Assembly (NCBI GenBank): GCA_916613615.1
Contig: OU744720.1
Location: 1,033,749 to 1,097,748, forward strand
Length of the DNA stretch: 64,000 nucleotides
Source of the DNA: Steromphala cineraria
Lineage: Eukaryota > Mollusca > Gastropoda > Trochida > Trochidae
Direction of reading: 5' to 3'
Shown in pieces: positions 36,133 to 50,622 of this stretch. Made by a program: the position numbers and the translations under genes. The notes under the pieces are model-generated. The model was not told the DNA's origin. It saw only the letters and a list, made by a program, of their open reading frames with translations, and did not search any database. Within the stretch, counting starts at the first letter, position 1, and each line of letters begins with the position of its first letter.

Positions 36133-37943
36133 CTGAAACAAAATCCATCATATTAGATTGGTGCTTTATTGACATCTTGCTGATTGTTAGAGATTACACA
36201 AAGCAGAGACAACTAGTAGAGAGTTGACAACATTTTGTTATAATTTCATTAGATTAAGAGGTCACTGTTTCTTAATTATATATTTTAGGCTGTTTGTCTG
36301 TGATGTGAGAAGTAAGATGGTTAACATGATCATTTTAAGACCATTTGGTGCTGAGACAAATGTGACAAACTATGTATAAATCAACATATGTGTCGATGAT
36401 ATCTGGGCTGAACAATAACTCATGATATTTATTTAAATATAAGAATTTCGAATCTGACCCCTCAAGTACTCGAGTCCAATATTTTGGACCCGTGGAAGCC
36501 TTACTCAGAAGGTGGAGGGCATGTTCCAGGTAACGTTTTAAGGCAATTGGGTATTTACTCTAACTTGAATATATATGTGAGGAATTACATGTCTTGAGGA
36601 GTAAGTCGAATGTTGTGTACTCGCAGTGATTTAAGGAATTGTGTACTGTCAGTTACTCATAGTTTCTAATCCTTATTGGGTAATTGACTTATTGACATTT
36701 TGGGTATTTGGCCTCAAAACAAAAGGAAATAAAGATAGACTCTATGAATTAATAGTTATTGTTATTTCTATGAACATTTAAGTAACAATTAATTTCAAAT
36801 TGAAGGGATAGGATAAGAAAGCTAGTTTACATTTTTAACGTTTTATGAGATGAGATTAAGTTATCATTTGATATGAAAATGCATGTTGCCTTTATCATTC
36901 ATCCATTAATATGCATGTGCATGCATGTTGGCCTATCCATTCATACACTAACTGTCAATATGCATGTGCATTCATGTTGGCCTATATATCTATTAATACA
37001 CTTATCGGCAACATGCATGTGCATGCATGTTGGTCTATCTGTTCATGAGATGAATGGATGTGTAAAGTGAGCTCATTATATTCAACTATGCCATCTATCC
37101 TTTAGATACACCTGCCTGCATGTTTAAACACACAGCTTCTATAGCAAAGAGCTTTTATAGCCCGTCAGTCCGTCCGTCCGTCCGTCAGTCTGTCTGTCCC
37201 CTTACCTAACACATGTAGCTGATAGTGCAGCTTTTTTACTCATTAACACAGTCGGTTTAAGTTACTTTGATGAGGTAAAGAGGTCGTTAGAGAGATATAC
37301 TGCTGTCAGCACAACTGTAAACACTTCCAACAGTCCACTCCAGCCTTCCACGCAGTCAGCACTTCTCAAACACTTAGCAGTACACAAATATTGCTTCAAG
37401 ATGCAAGATATTTTCATTATGCTGAGAGCAAGAATGAAGATGGGAGTCTGACATCTAATACTTAAACAACATCAAAGCAGGTTTTATGGCTCAGTAAACA
37501 GCGGTGAGAAGATGACGTTCCGACGCCACTCGTCGTCTTCAAATACAATTTCACATCTTATATGTAATCTAACAGTTTTACCTCACCTGCATGTTTCATA
37601 GTGCATCTAATCATACAACTCCCTCATAACTGATCCACATCTATCTATATCTTATAAGATGGCACGAGTAGTCTTCAAATACATCCACAATTCCAACAAC
37701 CTACACTCACATCTTGTACATATGTAACAGTTTCAACTCACCTACACTCACATCTTGTACATATGTAACAGTTTCAACTCACCTACTTCCTAGATAAAGC
37801 TATCCAGTTTATCTTTAACCAGATCTAATCATAAACTCCCTTATGACTGATCCACATCTATCTATATATATATATTGAACACCACCAGTAGTCTTCAAAT
37901 ACATCTACCACACCAACAACCTAGACTCACATGCTTGATACAA
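36133..37943. other. Probable 5' intron of Sulf
   Basis: No coding exon found. A diverged 4-copy repeat around atgcatgtgcatgcatgttgg lies at about 36872-37050, (CCGT)n at 37166-37200, and a duplicated phrase ctacactcacatcttgtaca at 37702-37790. A non-coding 5' exon could be here but has no recognisable sequence. Confidence 0.5.
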
Positions 37944-39332
37944 AAAAATAGAGCCATTGGCTCTGTAGCTCATCAGGCATCATATCAAGTTTGCTTTATA
38001 CTGGCAAGATGAGCTAAAAATGAAACTGATGTCACCTATTGCAAGAAAACCTATAAAAAAATTACAAAACAAATGTATTATTATTCAACACGTTCTAGAT
38101 CGCTAATATCAGACAGTGAAAGAAGTCCACACTAAAATATCCAAGGAGAAATAAATTTGCCATAGACTGTCATCTAATGGAGAAAAATAGGTTTTTAAGA
38201 TTGTGACCCCTGTGACCCTATTTGGGGTCATGGGGTCACAAAACCTACAGTTTAGAATCCCAATTGGCCAAGGAGTCTACATGCAGTCTTTCAGCTCAAT
38301 AGACCTTTTAGAACTGGAGAAGAAGATGAAAATAGGTTTTTAAGGTTGTGACCCCTGTGACCCTATTTGGGGTCATGGGGTCACGAAATCTACAATTTAG
38401 AATCCCCATTGGCCAAGGAGTCTGCACATATCGTTTTTAACTCTCTAGTCCTTTTAGAACTGGAGAAGATGATGAAAATAGGTTTTTAAGGTTGTGACCC
38501 CTGTGACCCTATTTGGGGTCACAGGGTCACCAAAGTTACAAATTAGAATCTCCATTGTCCAAGGAGTCTGCACATATCACTTTCAACTCTCTAGTCCTTT
38601 AAGAACTGGAGAAGAAGATGAAAATAGGTATTTAAGGTTGTGACCCCTGGGACCCTATTTGGGATCACAGGGTCACCAAAGTTACAAATTAGAATCCCCA
38701 TTGGCCAAGGAGTCTGCATATATCATTTTTAACTCTCTAGTCCTTCTGGAACTGGAGAAGAAGATGAAAATAGGTTTTTAAAGTTGTGACTCCTGTGACC
38801 CTATTTGGGGTCACAGGGTCACCAAAGTTACAAATTAGAATCCCCATTGGCCAAGGAGTCTGCACATATCGTTTTTAACTCTCTAGTCCTTCTGGAGCTG
38901 GAGAAGAAGATGAAAATAGGCTTTTAAAGTTGTGACCCCTGTGACCCTATTTGGGGTCACAGGGTCACCAAAGTTACAAATTAGAATCTCCATTGGCCAA
39001 GGAGTCTGCACATATCATTTTTAACTCTCTAGTCCTTCTGGAACTGGAGAAGAAGATGAAAATAGGTTTTTAAAGTTGTGACCCCTGTGACCCTATTTGG
39101 GGTAACAGGGTCACCAAAGTTACAAATTAGAATCTCCATATGCTAAGGTACTTGTACACAAAATTTCAGCTCTCTTATGTGTATGGTTCATGAGGAGAAG
39201 TCGAAAGTGTCAAAAGTTTACGGACGGACGACGGACGGACGACGGACGGACGACGGACGACGGACGGACGGACGCCGGACGACGGGCCATGCCATAAGCC
39301 CATCTGGACTTTCAGTCCTGATGAGCTAAAAA
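37944..39332 (+). mobile_element. Hairpin-ended non-autonomous element, subfamily A (copy 2)
   Basis: Same ends, core and ACGG microsatellite as 3403-5289, with about 7 core units. It interrupts the 23-bp minisatellite: the left flank is tgcttgatacaa and the right flank gaatctgtatatgc, which rejoin to a perfect array unit. The insertion therefore left no target duplication beyond ambiguous A residues. Confidence 0.85.
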
Positions 39333-40605
39333 GAATCTGTATATGCTTGCTACAAGAATCTCTATATGCTTGATACAAGAATCTGAATATGCTTGATACA
39401 AGAATCTCTATATGCTTGATACAAGAATCTGTATATGCTTGATACAAGAATCTAAATATGCTTGATACAAGAATCTGTATATGCTTGATACAAGAATCTG
39501 TATATGCTTGATACAAGAATCTGTATATGCTTGATGCAATAATCTGTATATGCTTGATGCAATAATCTGTATATGCTTGATACAAGAATCTCTATATGCT
39601 TGATACAAGAATCTGTATATGCTTGATGCAAGAATCTGTATATGCTTGATGCAAGAATCTGTATATGCTTGATACAAGAATCTGTATATGCTTGATACAA
39701 GAATCTCTATATGCTTGATGCAAGAATCTGTATATGCTTGATGCAAGAATCTGTATATGCTTGATGCAAGAATCTGTATATGCTTGATACAAGAATCTGT
39801 ATATGCTTGATGCAATAATCTGTATATGCTTGATACAAGAATCTGTATATGCTTGATGCAAGAATCTGTATATGCTTGATGCAAGAATCTGTATATGCTT
39901 GATACAAGAATCTGTATATGCTTGATACAAGAATCTGTATATGCTTGATGCAATAATCTGTATATGCTTGATGCAAGAATCTGTATATGCTTGATGCAAG
40001 AATCTGTATATGCTTGATGCAATAATCTGTATATGCTTGATGCAATAATCTGTATATGCTTGATGCAATAAACTGTATATGCTTGATACAAGAATCTGTT
40101 TATGCTTGATACAAGAATCTGTATATGCTTGATGCAATAATTTGTATATGCTTGATACAAGAATCTGTATATGCTTGATACAAGAATCTCTATATGATTG
40201 ATACAAGAATCTCTTTTTTTGTTTGATAACGATACAAGAATCTCTATATGCTTGATACAAGAATCTATTTTTGTTTGATAACGATACAAGAATCTCTATA
40301 TGCTTGATACAAGAATCTATTTTTGTTTGATAACGATACAAGAATCTCTATATGCTTGATACAAGAATCTATTTTTGTTTGATAACGATACAAGAATCTC
40401 TATATGCTTGATACAAGAATCTATTTTTGTTTGATAACGATACAAGAATCTCTATATGCTTGATACAAGAATCTATTTTTGTTTGATAACGATACAAGAA
40501 TCTCTATATGCTTGATACAAGAATCTATTTTTGTTTGATAACGATACAAGAATCTCTATATGCTTGATACAAGAATCTATTTTTGTTTGATAAGGATACA
40601 AGAAT
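39333..40605. repeat. 23-bp minisatellite with 52-bp composite units
   Basis: 39333-40195 holds about 37 copies of ctgtatatgcttgatacaag aat (a/g and g/c variants). 40195-40605 holds about 8 copies of a 52-bp composite that adds tttttgtttgataacgatac. One unit remnant lies left of the element at 37929. The ORFs of up to 293 codons (minus strand) are repeat products. Confidence 0.95.
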
Positions 40606-41112
40606 CTATATGGAAACTTCGCACTCTATGAATAAAGAAGTTGCCATCTATGAATATTGTCCTCATAAGTAAATTTATGTGTGTTGCACAATAATAACTT
40701 CCAATACAGCTTAGATTCCAACATACTTCATATTTGACTAGTAAAATGCACAGTAATTACAGCATATCAGTATATTGCAATACAGAAACAACATAATATG
40801 AATTGATACACATTTTGAATATATAAAATATTTCATACATCTTAGAATAAACGATTTCAATCAAATGCCAAAAGAGACAGTCTAATAAAACATGATTATA
40901 CAGAAAGTTGTAAACAAATTGGAAAATAGCACAAATATGAATAATTGAAAAACAAAATTGAATAATCTCCTTTTCCAAAACAATTGACAACTGAGCAATA
41001 ATTATTTTTATTGGTGCTTTTCGGGAAAGTGAGCATGCAAAATCAAAAATTTTAAAATCATCAATAGATTGCAATATGTATAAGTATCTCTTCAGAATCA
41101 CAACATATATAA
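40606..41112. other. AT-rich spacer
   Basis: About 500 bp, no recognisable feature. Confidence 0.5.
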
Positions 41113-41437
41113 TTTTTAATAATGTATTATTATATCGCGCCTTTTCAACATGCTCAAAGCGCTACATTATTACTCTGAAAGAGTGTTCTGTACTTTCACA
41201 GCTGCTACTAAGCGCTAATAACGACAACGTCAGTCAATACATCCAGTTTTCAGGTACCCATTTTAACAGCTGGGTGGACTGAGTGCAATGTGGACGAAGT
41301 GCCTTGCCTAGGGACACAACACAGAATGAGACTCAGGTCACAAAGTTTTGGTGTCTCCGCCAGGATTAGAACCCAGGTCTCTGGCGTGAGAGGCCATCAT
41401 GCTAACCACTACACACCACTGTGCTCCACAATACTGG
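41113..41437 (-). mobile_element. tRNA-derived SINE
   Basis: On the minus strand the head carries A-box-like TAGTGGTTAGCATG and a perfect B box GGTTCTAATCC, spaced as in tRNA. The body has CCCTAGGCAAGGCACTTCGT and ACCCAGCTGTTAAAATGGGT. The tail has GTAGCGCTTTGAGCATG and GCGCGATATAATAAT. The tail type (gcgctatataa) is common in metazoan SINEs. About 325 bp and moderately diverged. The box A and B pair is pol III promoter sequence. Confidence 0.8.
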
Positions 41438-42264
41438 ATCGAGGAACTATACCCATCCTTAATGACTAGTACATGTGAGCTAATATCAACCCACCATCCT
41501 AGAAACTGATGCGGTCGGAACATTTCTACATTAATATGTAAGCATGCCTGTTGGAGAGAATCTGTCATCTCCTAATGTACCTACAGTTCACACAACCAAC
41601 ACAAACAGAACATCCGACAACTGCAACTCTACACAGCGGATCCTCATCTAAATACAGTTGTCAAGTTAACATACATCACCTACATGTTCCAATATCTTAA
41701 ATACAACAGCTTACTATCAAATTAAACAACCACATGTCGCAAATATCAAACACTTCGAACCAACTCGCATCCTCGACTTTGCATCTAAATTGTGCAACTA
41801 TCAACTGAATGTCTAAAGGACAGCAACATACACATACACTTTGTATCATCACTGGTAGTTTTTAAATACAATTACAAATCTGACTTGCTAAATCTGAATG
41901 ATAAATCCCCCCTAGTAACAAACCCACATCAACATATGTGTTCAAAAATCGTGATATAGGTAGTTCTACATAGAGGTACAATTTGCACAATCTCTTCCTG
42001 CTTCCACCTTTGTCCTGCATCAAAATCATGAAACATAAATAACAAAAAACTCACATCTACACCATCTTGGGCTAATCCATGTGAGATGTCCTCCATTAAC
42101 CCTCACACAAGATGTATTAACTTGAGCTTTCCCCTCTCTCCCTGTCTATCTCCCTTTATTCACTCTGTGGTTCCCTCAGACTTCAGCATCATGGCTGCCC
42201 ATGTGGAGCTGTCCTCTCACTTTCATTAGAGAGGATTAGAGGATTAACCCTGGGGCGGGATTAC
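41438..42264. other. Spacer, nothing seen
   Basis: About 830 bp of unique sequence with no coding, RNA or repeat signature that I can defend. Confidence 0.5.
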
Positions 42265-42690
42265 ATCCCCCACTCACATCCCCCACTCACATCCCCCACT
42301 CACATCCCCCACTCACATCCCCCACTCACATCCCCCACTCACATCCCCCACTCACATCCCCCACTCACATCCCCCACTCACATCAACTCTCCATTCATCC
42401 CCCACTCACATCCCCCACTCACATCCCCCACTCACATCCCCCACTCACATCCCCCACTCACATCAACTCTCCATTCATCCCCCACTCACATCCCCCACTC
42501 ACATCCCCCACTCACATCCCCCACTCACATCCCCCACTCACATCCCCCACTCACATCCCCCACTCACATCCCCCACTCACATCCCCCACTCACATCCCCC
42601 ACTCACATCCCCCACTCACATCCCCCACTCACATCCCCCACTCACATCCCCCACTCACATCCCCCACTCACATCAACTCTCCATTCATCT
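42265..42690. repeat. 13-bp minisatellite with a higher-order marker
   Basis: About 30 copies of catcccccactca, interrupted three times by aactctccattcatc. The interruptions are spaced 104 bp and then about 195 bp apart, so blocks of 13-mers have been copied together. Confidence 0.95.
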
Positions 42691-43009
42691 CCCGACAATC
42701 AGACTTCCCCAAGATATTAAAGCAACTGATTCAGCAGAAAATACCAGTTTTCCAATTTGGCAGACTTGAGTAACTTTTAGGCCGCAAGTGTGAGCATGAT
42801 GAAAGAAGTTTAGGATTTGTCCTATCTTATTCTTTAGGATACTTGAACATTTTCGTGTTCACATATATATATTTTAAACAGCTATTTATGGGACTTATTG
42901 CATCAGGTTTTGTTTGATCAAAAACTGAGGAAGAAGGCATATTAAACTCCCGTTAATATTTGGTCTCTGAAAAAAGTTCTTAAAAATGATTATTTTATCA
43001 GAGCAGTGA

Positions 43010-43425
43010 TCTATGGACTGAGTTAGATACTGAGTGAGACCAGTGAGCTAGGGCCTGACAAGAGACCAACGAGCAAGGGACTGAGTGAGAGAGCTAGTCA
43101 GGGTCTAACTGAGACCAGAGAGCATGAGACTAACCCAGGCCAGAGAGATAGGGATTGACTGAGACCAGTGAGGTTCGGACTCACTGAGAAAAGTGAACTA
43201 GGAACTGACTTAGACAAGTGAGCTAGGAACTGACTAAGACCTGTGAGGTTGGGATTGACCAAGACCAGTGAGCTAGGGTCAACATAGTCCAGTAAACTTA
43301 GACAAGTCAGCTAGGGACTTACCGAGACCAGCTACCTAGGGATTGACTGAGACCAGTGAGCTAGGGACTAAGACAAGTGAGCTAAGGACTAACTTAGACC
43401 AGTGAGCTAGGGACTGCTGTCTGCT
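43010..43425. repeat. Diverged ~30-bp repeat
   Basis: About 13 imperfect copies around gaccagtgagctagggactg. Length varies by several bases per copy. The spacer 42691-43009 is plain. Confidence 0.7.
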
Positions 43426-45124
43426 CAGTCATGACTGCCTCACATCCACCATCAGTGTCCACATGGCTTGTCACTCCTCTTGCTGCATTCAAGACAACCT
43501 ATTTTCCAGTCCAGTAGCAACAAAATTTATGGACTAAATAATTAGGTAATTAAGCAAACATAACTTTTTGCCAGTCATTTTTCAGAGTGATGAAGTCAGC
43601 GCAGGCTGAACAAGCAGGAGTCAGCCAGCCAGGACAAACCGTAATTCACTCGAAGCAGGCTCCAGTTATGAGCACTCCTTCAGAATAGAGCAGCTAATTT
43701 CAAAATTCTTTTTTCGACTTTTCATGGATGAATTAAACACGTCATGCAGATCTTTTACAGCTGAACAGCCTCAGAATTTTTCATATTTACTCCGTATTTC
43801 AAACTATATCTCATAAACATGTAATTAACTTTTAAGATTATAAGATTTAATGAATCAGAAATGTTTACATGTAATAAGGAGATTGACGATGACAAAACCA
43901 CAGTAATGTGCTTGAATCCATATTTTATCAAATAAAGGTGAAATTTTCCGTAACGTTGCAAAGTTTGTATTTTTTTCATGAACCTTTCATTTTCAAAAAC
44001 ATGCAATCCCTCGTACCCAGTCATTTCATGCAAATGACATTTACAATTGCTCCCATGATAAGTCTCAAAGTTTATTCCTATTTTAATGGGATATTTTAAA
44101 CAAAGTATCTATACAATCATTTTCATAGATTTCTTTATATTTGGGCGTGTTTAAGACCATTATCATTCTGCAATCATCCGTGTCAAGGATTGTAAGCTGC
44201 TCCATTGTTCACGTGCACATACATCTGCACATACATCTGCACATACATCTGCACATACATCTGCATGTGCTGTTGTCAGCTTGATGCAAGAAGGCAAGTG
44301 TATGGGAAAACTTGAGAATATCTTGAAATGCTTGCTTTCATGTACGTTTATCTCCCGCTGTAATTCTTTCATTTTTCCTCTCTCCCATCTCTTATTTCTT
44401 CCTTCCTTCTTCTTCTCCCGGTGTCTCCACTGAGTTCACTACTTGTTCGCTCAACTAATCTATCAGCTGGATTCTTGATATTCTCATTTAGCTAAGAGGT
44501 TTCCATACACCATTCAGATATTGGATCCTTGAGTGAACATGGAGGCCTTATCTTCAAATTAATCAGTCGAGAGGCACCGACATTGAAATACAACATTCAG
44601 TCTGAGGTCACTGTCTCATCGCATAAAGAACCTATACGATTTTTAAATTTGCATCAAAGGCTAAACTCTCAGTCACATGATCACAAAATATAACCTTAAT
44701 AGAATGTACATCATGATATGACAATGTTTTAAAGAAACTGGAAATCACTCAATAGGTACGACAAACAGAGAAGTATCTATAACAAGTCTTAGAGTCTGGA
44801 GTCAGGAGAGATGTTGAATGATCAGTTATATGCTGATAGTGTGAATAATGTTGTATGCATACATGCAGCTAATCTTGTTTTACTTTTAATAACCATCATA
44901 AGACCACGATAAATCACATCAAGGTTTTTTTGATAAGTACAAATGTTTATGTCATGCCATTTTCAAGTTCCTCATGTTAATGTGAAGAGAGAGCAAAACA
45001 ACCATCCTGTTTGACTGAATATGCTGTTTGATTAAAACATCTTCATTCCTTGGTAAGACACAGTTTTGAAATTAATTGTAATGTTGGAATGAAGAATGTC
45101 ATTGAGTTTAAATTCCCTGCAATT
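43426..45124. other. Spacer with a four-copy 12-bp repeat
   Basis: AT-rich DNA; 44214-44262 holds four copies of tctgcacataca. No gene signal in the remainder. Confidence 0.5.
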
Positions 45125-45592
45125 TGAAAACACCAAAAGGCACAGTTTCATTGAATTAGCCCTAATAGTTTTCAAATTCTGCTCCAGAAACACAATTTGT
45201 TTCCATGAAAAAAACAGAAAAATATAACATTCCAGAAAGTTGAATATCCCAAAGGCACAACTACATATTATGATTAGTCAACATACTTAGTTTCACTGAG
45301 CTAACCCCAATGGTTTTCAAATTCTGCTCCGGAAACACAATTCTAAGTTTCATGTCAATATAAACCGGAAAATAAAAAACTCCAAAGAGTTAAATACCCC
45401 AAAAGGCACAACTACATGTGATGATCAGTCAATATACTAAGTTTCATTTAGCTAGCTTTAACGGTTTTCATATTCTGCTCCAGAAACAATGTGATCACAG
45501 ACAGACAGAAAGACGGACGGACAGATGGACTGACGTACAGACGGAGCCAACGACAATATCCTACCGCATTATATGGCGGGGGTTAAAAATAT
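45125..45592 (+). mobile_element. Third tandem-core element, probably non-autonomous
   Basis: Three diverged ~125-150-bp units (each with ggttttcaaattctgctcc and cccaaaaggcacaact) are followed by a GACA/GACGG microsatellite and a terminal ggcgggggttaaaaa. The order (tandem core, ACGG-like microsatellite, GC-rich end, A run) parallels the A/B elements, but the sequence is unrelated. The 5' end is not defined. Confidence 0.5.
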
Positions 45593-46008
45593 CTAAAATT
45601 GAATGAGGACAAGGTCAAGGACATGACCTTGAGACAAAGGAAACACATGTATCGTTTCAAAGGCCCATGACTGACCAATAAAATGTTATTGGCAATGTTT
45701 ATGCTTTTCTTGCCACTGCAGACAGTCAAACAGTCAGACAGACAACCAGACGAAAATAATGTTCCCCTTAATCCTTGATTACAAGGCAATAAAACAGACA
45801 ACATGGCTTATGAAATGCCTAATACAAAACAGATTCCCTCCTTAAATGAAGAATCCTGCAGGACTATTGCCAAATAGTCGAGTTTATCTGAACATTTGTT
45901 TGATCCTATCCCTGGTCTGTCAACACTAACAGTTGGTTCTACCTGGGCCTTACATGACTTGGTTTCCACAGACTTGGCGATGACTAATAGAACACACATG
46001 TTGCATGT
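45593..46008. other. Spacer, nothing certain
   Basis: Both strands have ORFs of about 60 codons that share no features with known proteins. Confidence 0.4.
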
Positions 46009-48665
46009 CAGTCACTTTGATGTCTTCCATCCTAGCAAGGAGCGTCACCACAAAATGGTGAGACCTCGTCACCTACTAAATGTCTTCCATCCTTCAAGGA
46101 GTGTCACCACAAAACGGTGAAACCTCGTCATCTACTAAATGTCTTCCATCCTAGCAAGGAGTGTCACCACAAAACGGTGAGACCTCGTCATCTACTAAAT
46201 GTCTTCCATCCTTCAATGAGTGTCACCACAAAACGGTGAGACCTCGTCATCTACTAAATGTCTTCCATCCTAGCAAGGAGTGTCACCACAAAACGGTGAG
46301 ACCTCGTCACCTACTAAATGTCTTCCATCCTTCAAGGAGTGTCACCACAAAACGGTGAGACCTCGTCACCTACTAAATGTCTTCCATCCAAGCAAGGAGT
46401 GTCACCACAAAACGATGAAACCTTGTCATCTACTAAATGTCTTCCATCCTAGCAAGGAGTGTCACCACAAAACTGTGAAACCTTGTCATCTACTAAATGT
46501 CTTCCATCCTTCAAGGAGTGTCACCACAAAACGATGAAACCTTGTCATCTACTAAATGTCTTCCATCCTAGCAAGGAGTGTCACCACAAAACGATGAAAC
46601 CTTGTCATCTACTAAATGTCTTCCATCCTTCAAGGAGTGTCACCACAAAACGGTGAGACCTCGTCATCTACTAAATGTCTTCCATCCTAGCAAGGAGTGT
46701 CACCACAAAACTGTGAGACCTCGTCACCTACTAAATGTCTTCCATCCTAGCAAGGAGTGTCACCACAAAACGGTGAGACCTCGTCATCTACTAAATGTCT
46801 ACCATCCTTCAAGGAGTGTCACCACAAAACGGTGAGACCTCGTCACCTACTAAATGTCTTCCATCCTAGCAAGGAGTGTCACCACAAAACGGTGAGACCT
46901 TGTCATCTACTAAATGTCTACCATCCTTCAAGGAGCGTCACCACAAAACGGTGAAACCTTGTCATCTACGTAATGTCTTCCATCCTTCAAGGAGTGTCAC
47001 CACAAAACGGTGAGACCTCGTCACCTACTAAATGTCTTCCATCCTTCAAGGAGTGTCACCACAAAACGGTGAGACCTCGTCACCTACTAAATGTCTTCCA
47101 TCCTAGCAAGGAGTGTCACCACAAAACTGTGAAACCTTGTCATCTACTAAATGTCTTCCATCCTTCAAGGAGTGTCACCACAAAACGATGAAACCTTGTC
47201 ATCTACTAAATGTCTTCCATCCTAGCAAGGAGTGTCACCACAAAACGATGAAACCTTGTCATCTACTAAATGTCTTCCATCCTTCAAGGAGTGTCACCAC
47301 AAAACGGTGAGACCTCGTCACCTACTAAATGTCTTCCATCCTAGCAAGGAGTGTCACCACAAAACGGTGAGACCTTGTCATCTACTAAATGTCTACCATC
47401 CTTCAAGGAGCGTCACCACAAAACGGTGAGACCTCGTCATCTACTAAATGTCTACCATCCTTCAAGGAGTGTCACCACAAAACGGTGAGACCTCGTCACC
47501 TACTAAATGTCTTCCATCCTAGCAAGGAGTGTCACCACAAAACGGTGAGACCTTGTCATCTACTAAATGTCTTCCATCCTTCAAGGAGCGTCACCACAAA
47601 ACGGTGAGACCTTGTCATCTACTAAATGTCTACCATCCTTCAAGGAGTGTCACCACAAAACGGTGAGACCTCGTCACCTACTAAATGTCTTCCATCCTTC
47701 AAGGAGTGTCACCACAAAACTGTGAAACCTTGTCATCTACTAAATGTCTTCCATCCTAGCAAGGAGTGTCACCACAAAACGGTGAGACCTCGTCATCTAC
47801 GTAATGTCTTCCATCCTTCAAGGAGTGTCACCACAAAACGGTGAGACCTCGTCATCTACTAAATGTCTTCCATCCTAGCAAGGAGTGTCACCACAAAACT
47901 GTGAAACCTTGTCATCTACTAAATGTCTTCCATCCTAGCAAGGAGTGTCACCACAAAACGGTGAGACCTCGTCATCTACTAAATGTCTTCCATCCTTCAA
48001 GGAGTGTCACCACAAAACGGTGAGACCTCGTCATCTACTAAATGTCTTCCATCCTTCAAGGAGTGTCACCACAAAACGGTGAGACCTCGTCACCTACTAA
48101 ATGTCTACCATCCTAGCAAGGAGCGTCACCACAAAACGGTGAGACCTTGTCATCTACTAAATGTCTTCCATCCTTCAAGGAGTGTCACCACAAAACGGTG
48201 AGACCTCGTCATCTACTAAATGTCTTCCATCCTTCAAGGAGTGTCACCACAAAACGGTGAGACCTCGTCACCTACTAAATGTCTTCCATCCTTCAAGGAG
48301 TGTCACCACAAAACGGTGAGACCTCGTCATCTACTAAATGTCTTCCATCCTAGCAAGGAGTGTCACCACAAAACGGTGAGACCTCGTCACCTACTAAATG
48401 TCTTCCATCCTTCAATGAGTGTCACCACAAAACGGTGAAACCTTGTCATCTACTAAATGTCTACCATCCTTCAAGGAGTGTCACCACAAAACGATGAAAC
48501 CTTGTCATCTACTAAATGTCTTCCATCCTAGCAAGGAGTGTCACCACAAAACGGTGAAACCTCGTCATCTACGTAATGTCTTCCATCCTAGCAAGGAGTG
48601 TCACCACAAAACGGTGAAACCTCGTCATCTACGTAATGTCTTCCATCCTTCAAGGAGTGTCATCA
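46009..48665. repeat. 59/60-bp minisatellite, ~44 copies
   Basis: Unit tgtcttccatcctagcaagg, agtgtcaccacaaaacggtg, agacctcgtcatctactaaa. Two length classes (cctagcaagg or ccttcaagg) and several site variants are mixed. The + strand unit contains TACTAAAT, TCTTCCATCCTAG and ACG|GTGAGAC, which resemble a branch point, acceptor and donor. The series of 60-105-codon ORFs are repeat products. Confidence 0.95.
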
Positions 48666-49029
48666 CGAAACCTTCTTCTACGTGTGGACAGAATTTTCCT
48701 TTAATCATTAACGGTCATCCTAACATTGACATCTGACTTGCCAGTTGGCTATACGGGTCTGTTAGTCTTTCAATCACACTCAGAAATTAAATTTGGTCAA
48801 TAAATCTAAATTTTGAAAAAGAAAAAATATAATGAAAAGGAAACTGAGATTTCTAAAATTCAGTTCTCATGTCTTGTCATAGACTTGTTCAGGCTTTATC
48901 ATATTTCAGGGTTTGACTGACAGACTAGGGAACTGCATGACTTACTACCCACTAGATCTACCCACTAGATCTGATTACTGGAGATCAAGCCCCAACCCTC
49001 CCCACTCTGTATCAGTGACATAACTTGAC
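48666..49029. other. Spacer, nothing seen
   Basis: About 360 bp; a small duplication ctacccactagat at 48946-48970. Confidence 0.5.
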
Positions 49030-49500
49030 TTGCCTGACTTAGCCCCCCTGACAAAACAACCCCTGTCTCTCCTACCCTGACAAAACAACCCCCGTCTCTC
49101 CTACCCTGACAAAACAACCCCTGTCTCTCCTACCCTCCCTGGCAAAACAACCCCTGTCTTTCCTAACCTGACAAAACAACCCCTGTCTCTCCTACCCTGA
49201 CAAAACAACCCCTGTCTCTCCTACCCTCCCTGGCAAAACAACCCCTGTCTTTCCTAACCTGACAAAACAACCCCTGTCTCTCCTACCCTGACAAAACAAC
49301 CCCTGTCTCTCCTACCCTGACAAAACAACCCCTGTCTCTCCTACCCTGACAAAACAACCCCTGTCTGTCCTACCCTGACAAAACGACCCCTGTCTCTCCT
49401 ACCCTAACAAAACAACCCCTGTCCCTCCTACCCTGACAAAACAACCCCTGTCTCTCCTACCCTCCCTGGCAAAACAACCCCTGTCTTTCCTAACCTGACC
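49030..49500. repeat. 29-bp minisatellite sharing 17 bp with the exon 15 donor
   Basis: About 16 copies of acaaaacaacccctgtctct cctaccctg with a longer variant (ccctccctgg). The 17-mer ctgtctctcctaccctg is identical to 10056-10072, which spans the donor of Sulf coding exon 15. Confidence 0.9.
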
Positions 49501-49735
49501 TAACCAATAATACATAACATTTCATATGTTAACAAAACCTGTTTGAAGTCAAGACTTTGCGTTGACTGTGTGAGTAAGATGTTATCTGTAGACAATACAC
49601 AGGAAGGGTGGACCCATCCCAGCTCCCAGGATGAGAGTCAGAGATTGACGCTAGCACGAGAGTTTTCTAGAGAAATGGGAGAGTAAGTTCAAGGAGTGTA
49701 TATTGTTATGAGAGTGTATGAAAAGAGCAAAAGAA

Positions 49736-50622
<887 letters not shown>

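Noticed and set aside
45808..46120. Small genes on either strand left of the 60-bp array
   Set aside because: ORFs of 63-74 codons with no family resemblance; one runs into the array.
46009..48665. CRISPR-like array
   Set aside because: The unit is fully repeated with no unique spacers, and the genome is eukaryotic.
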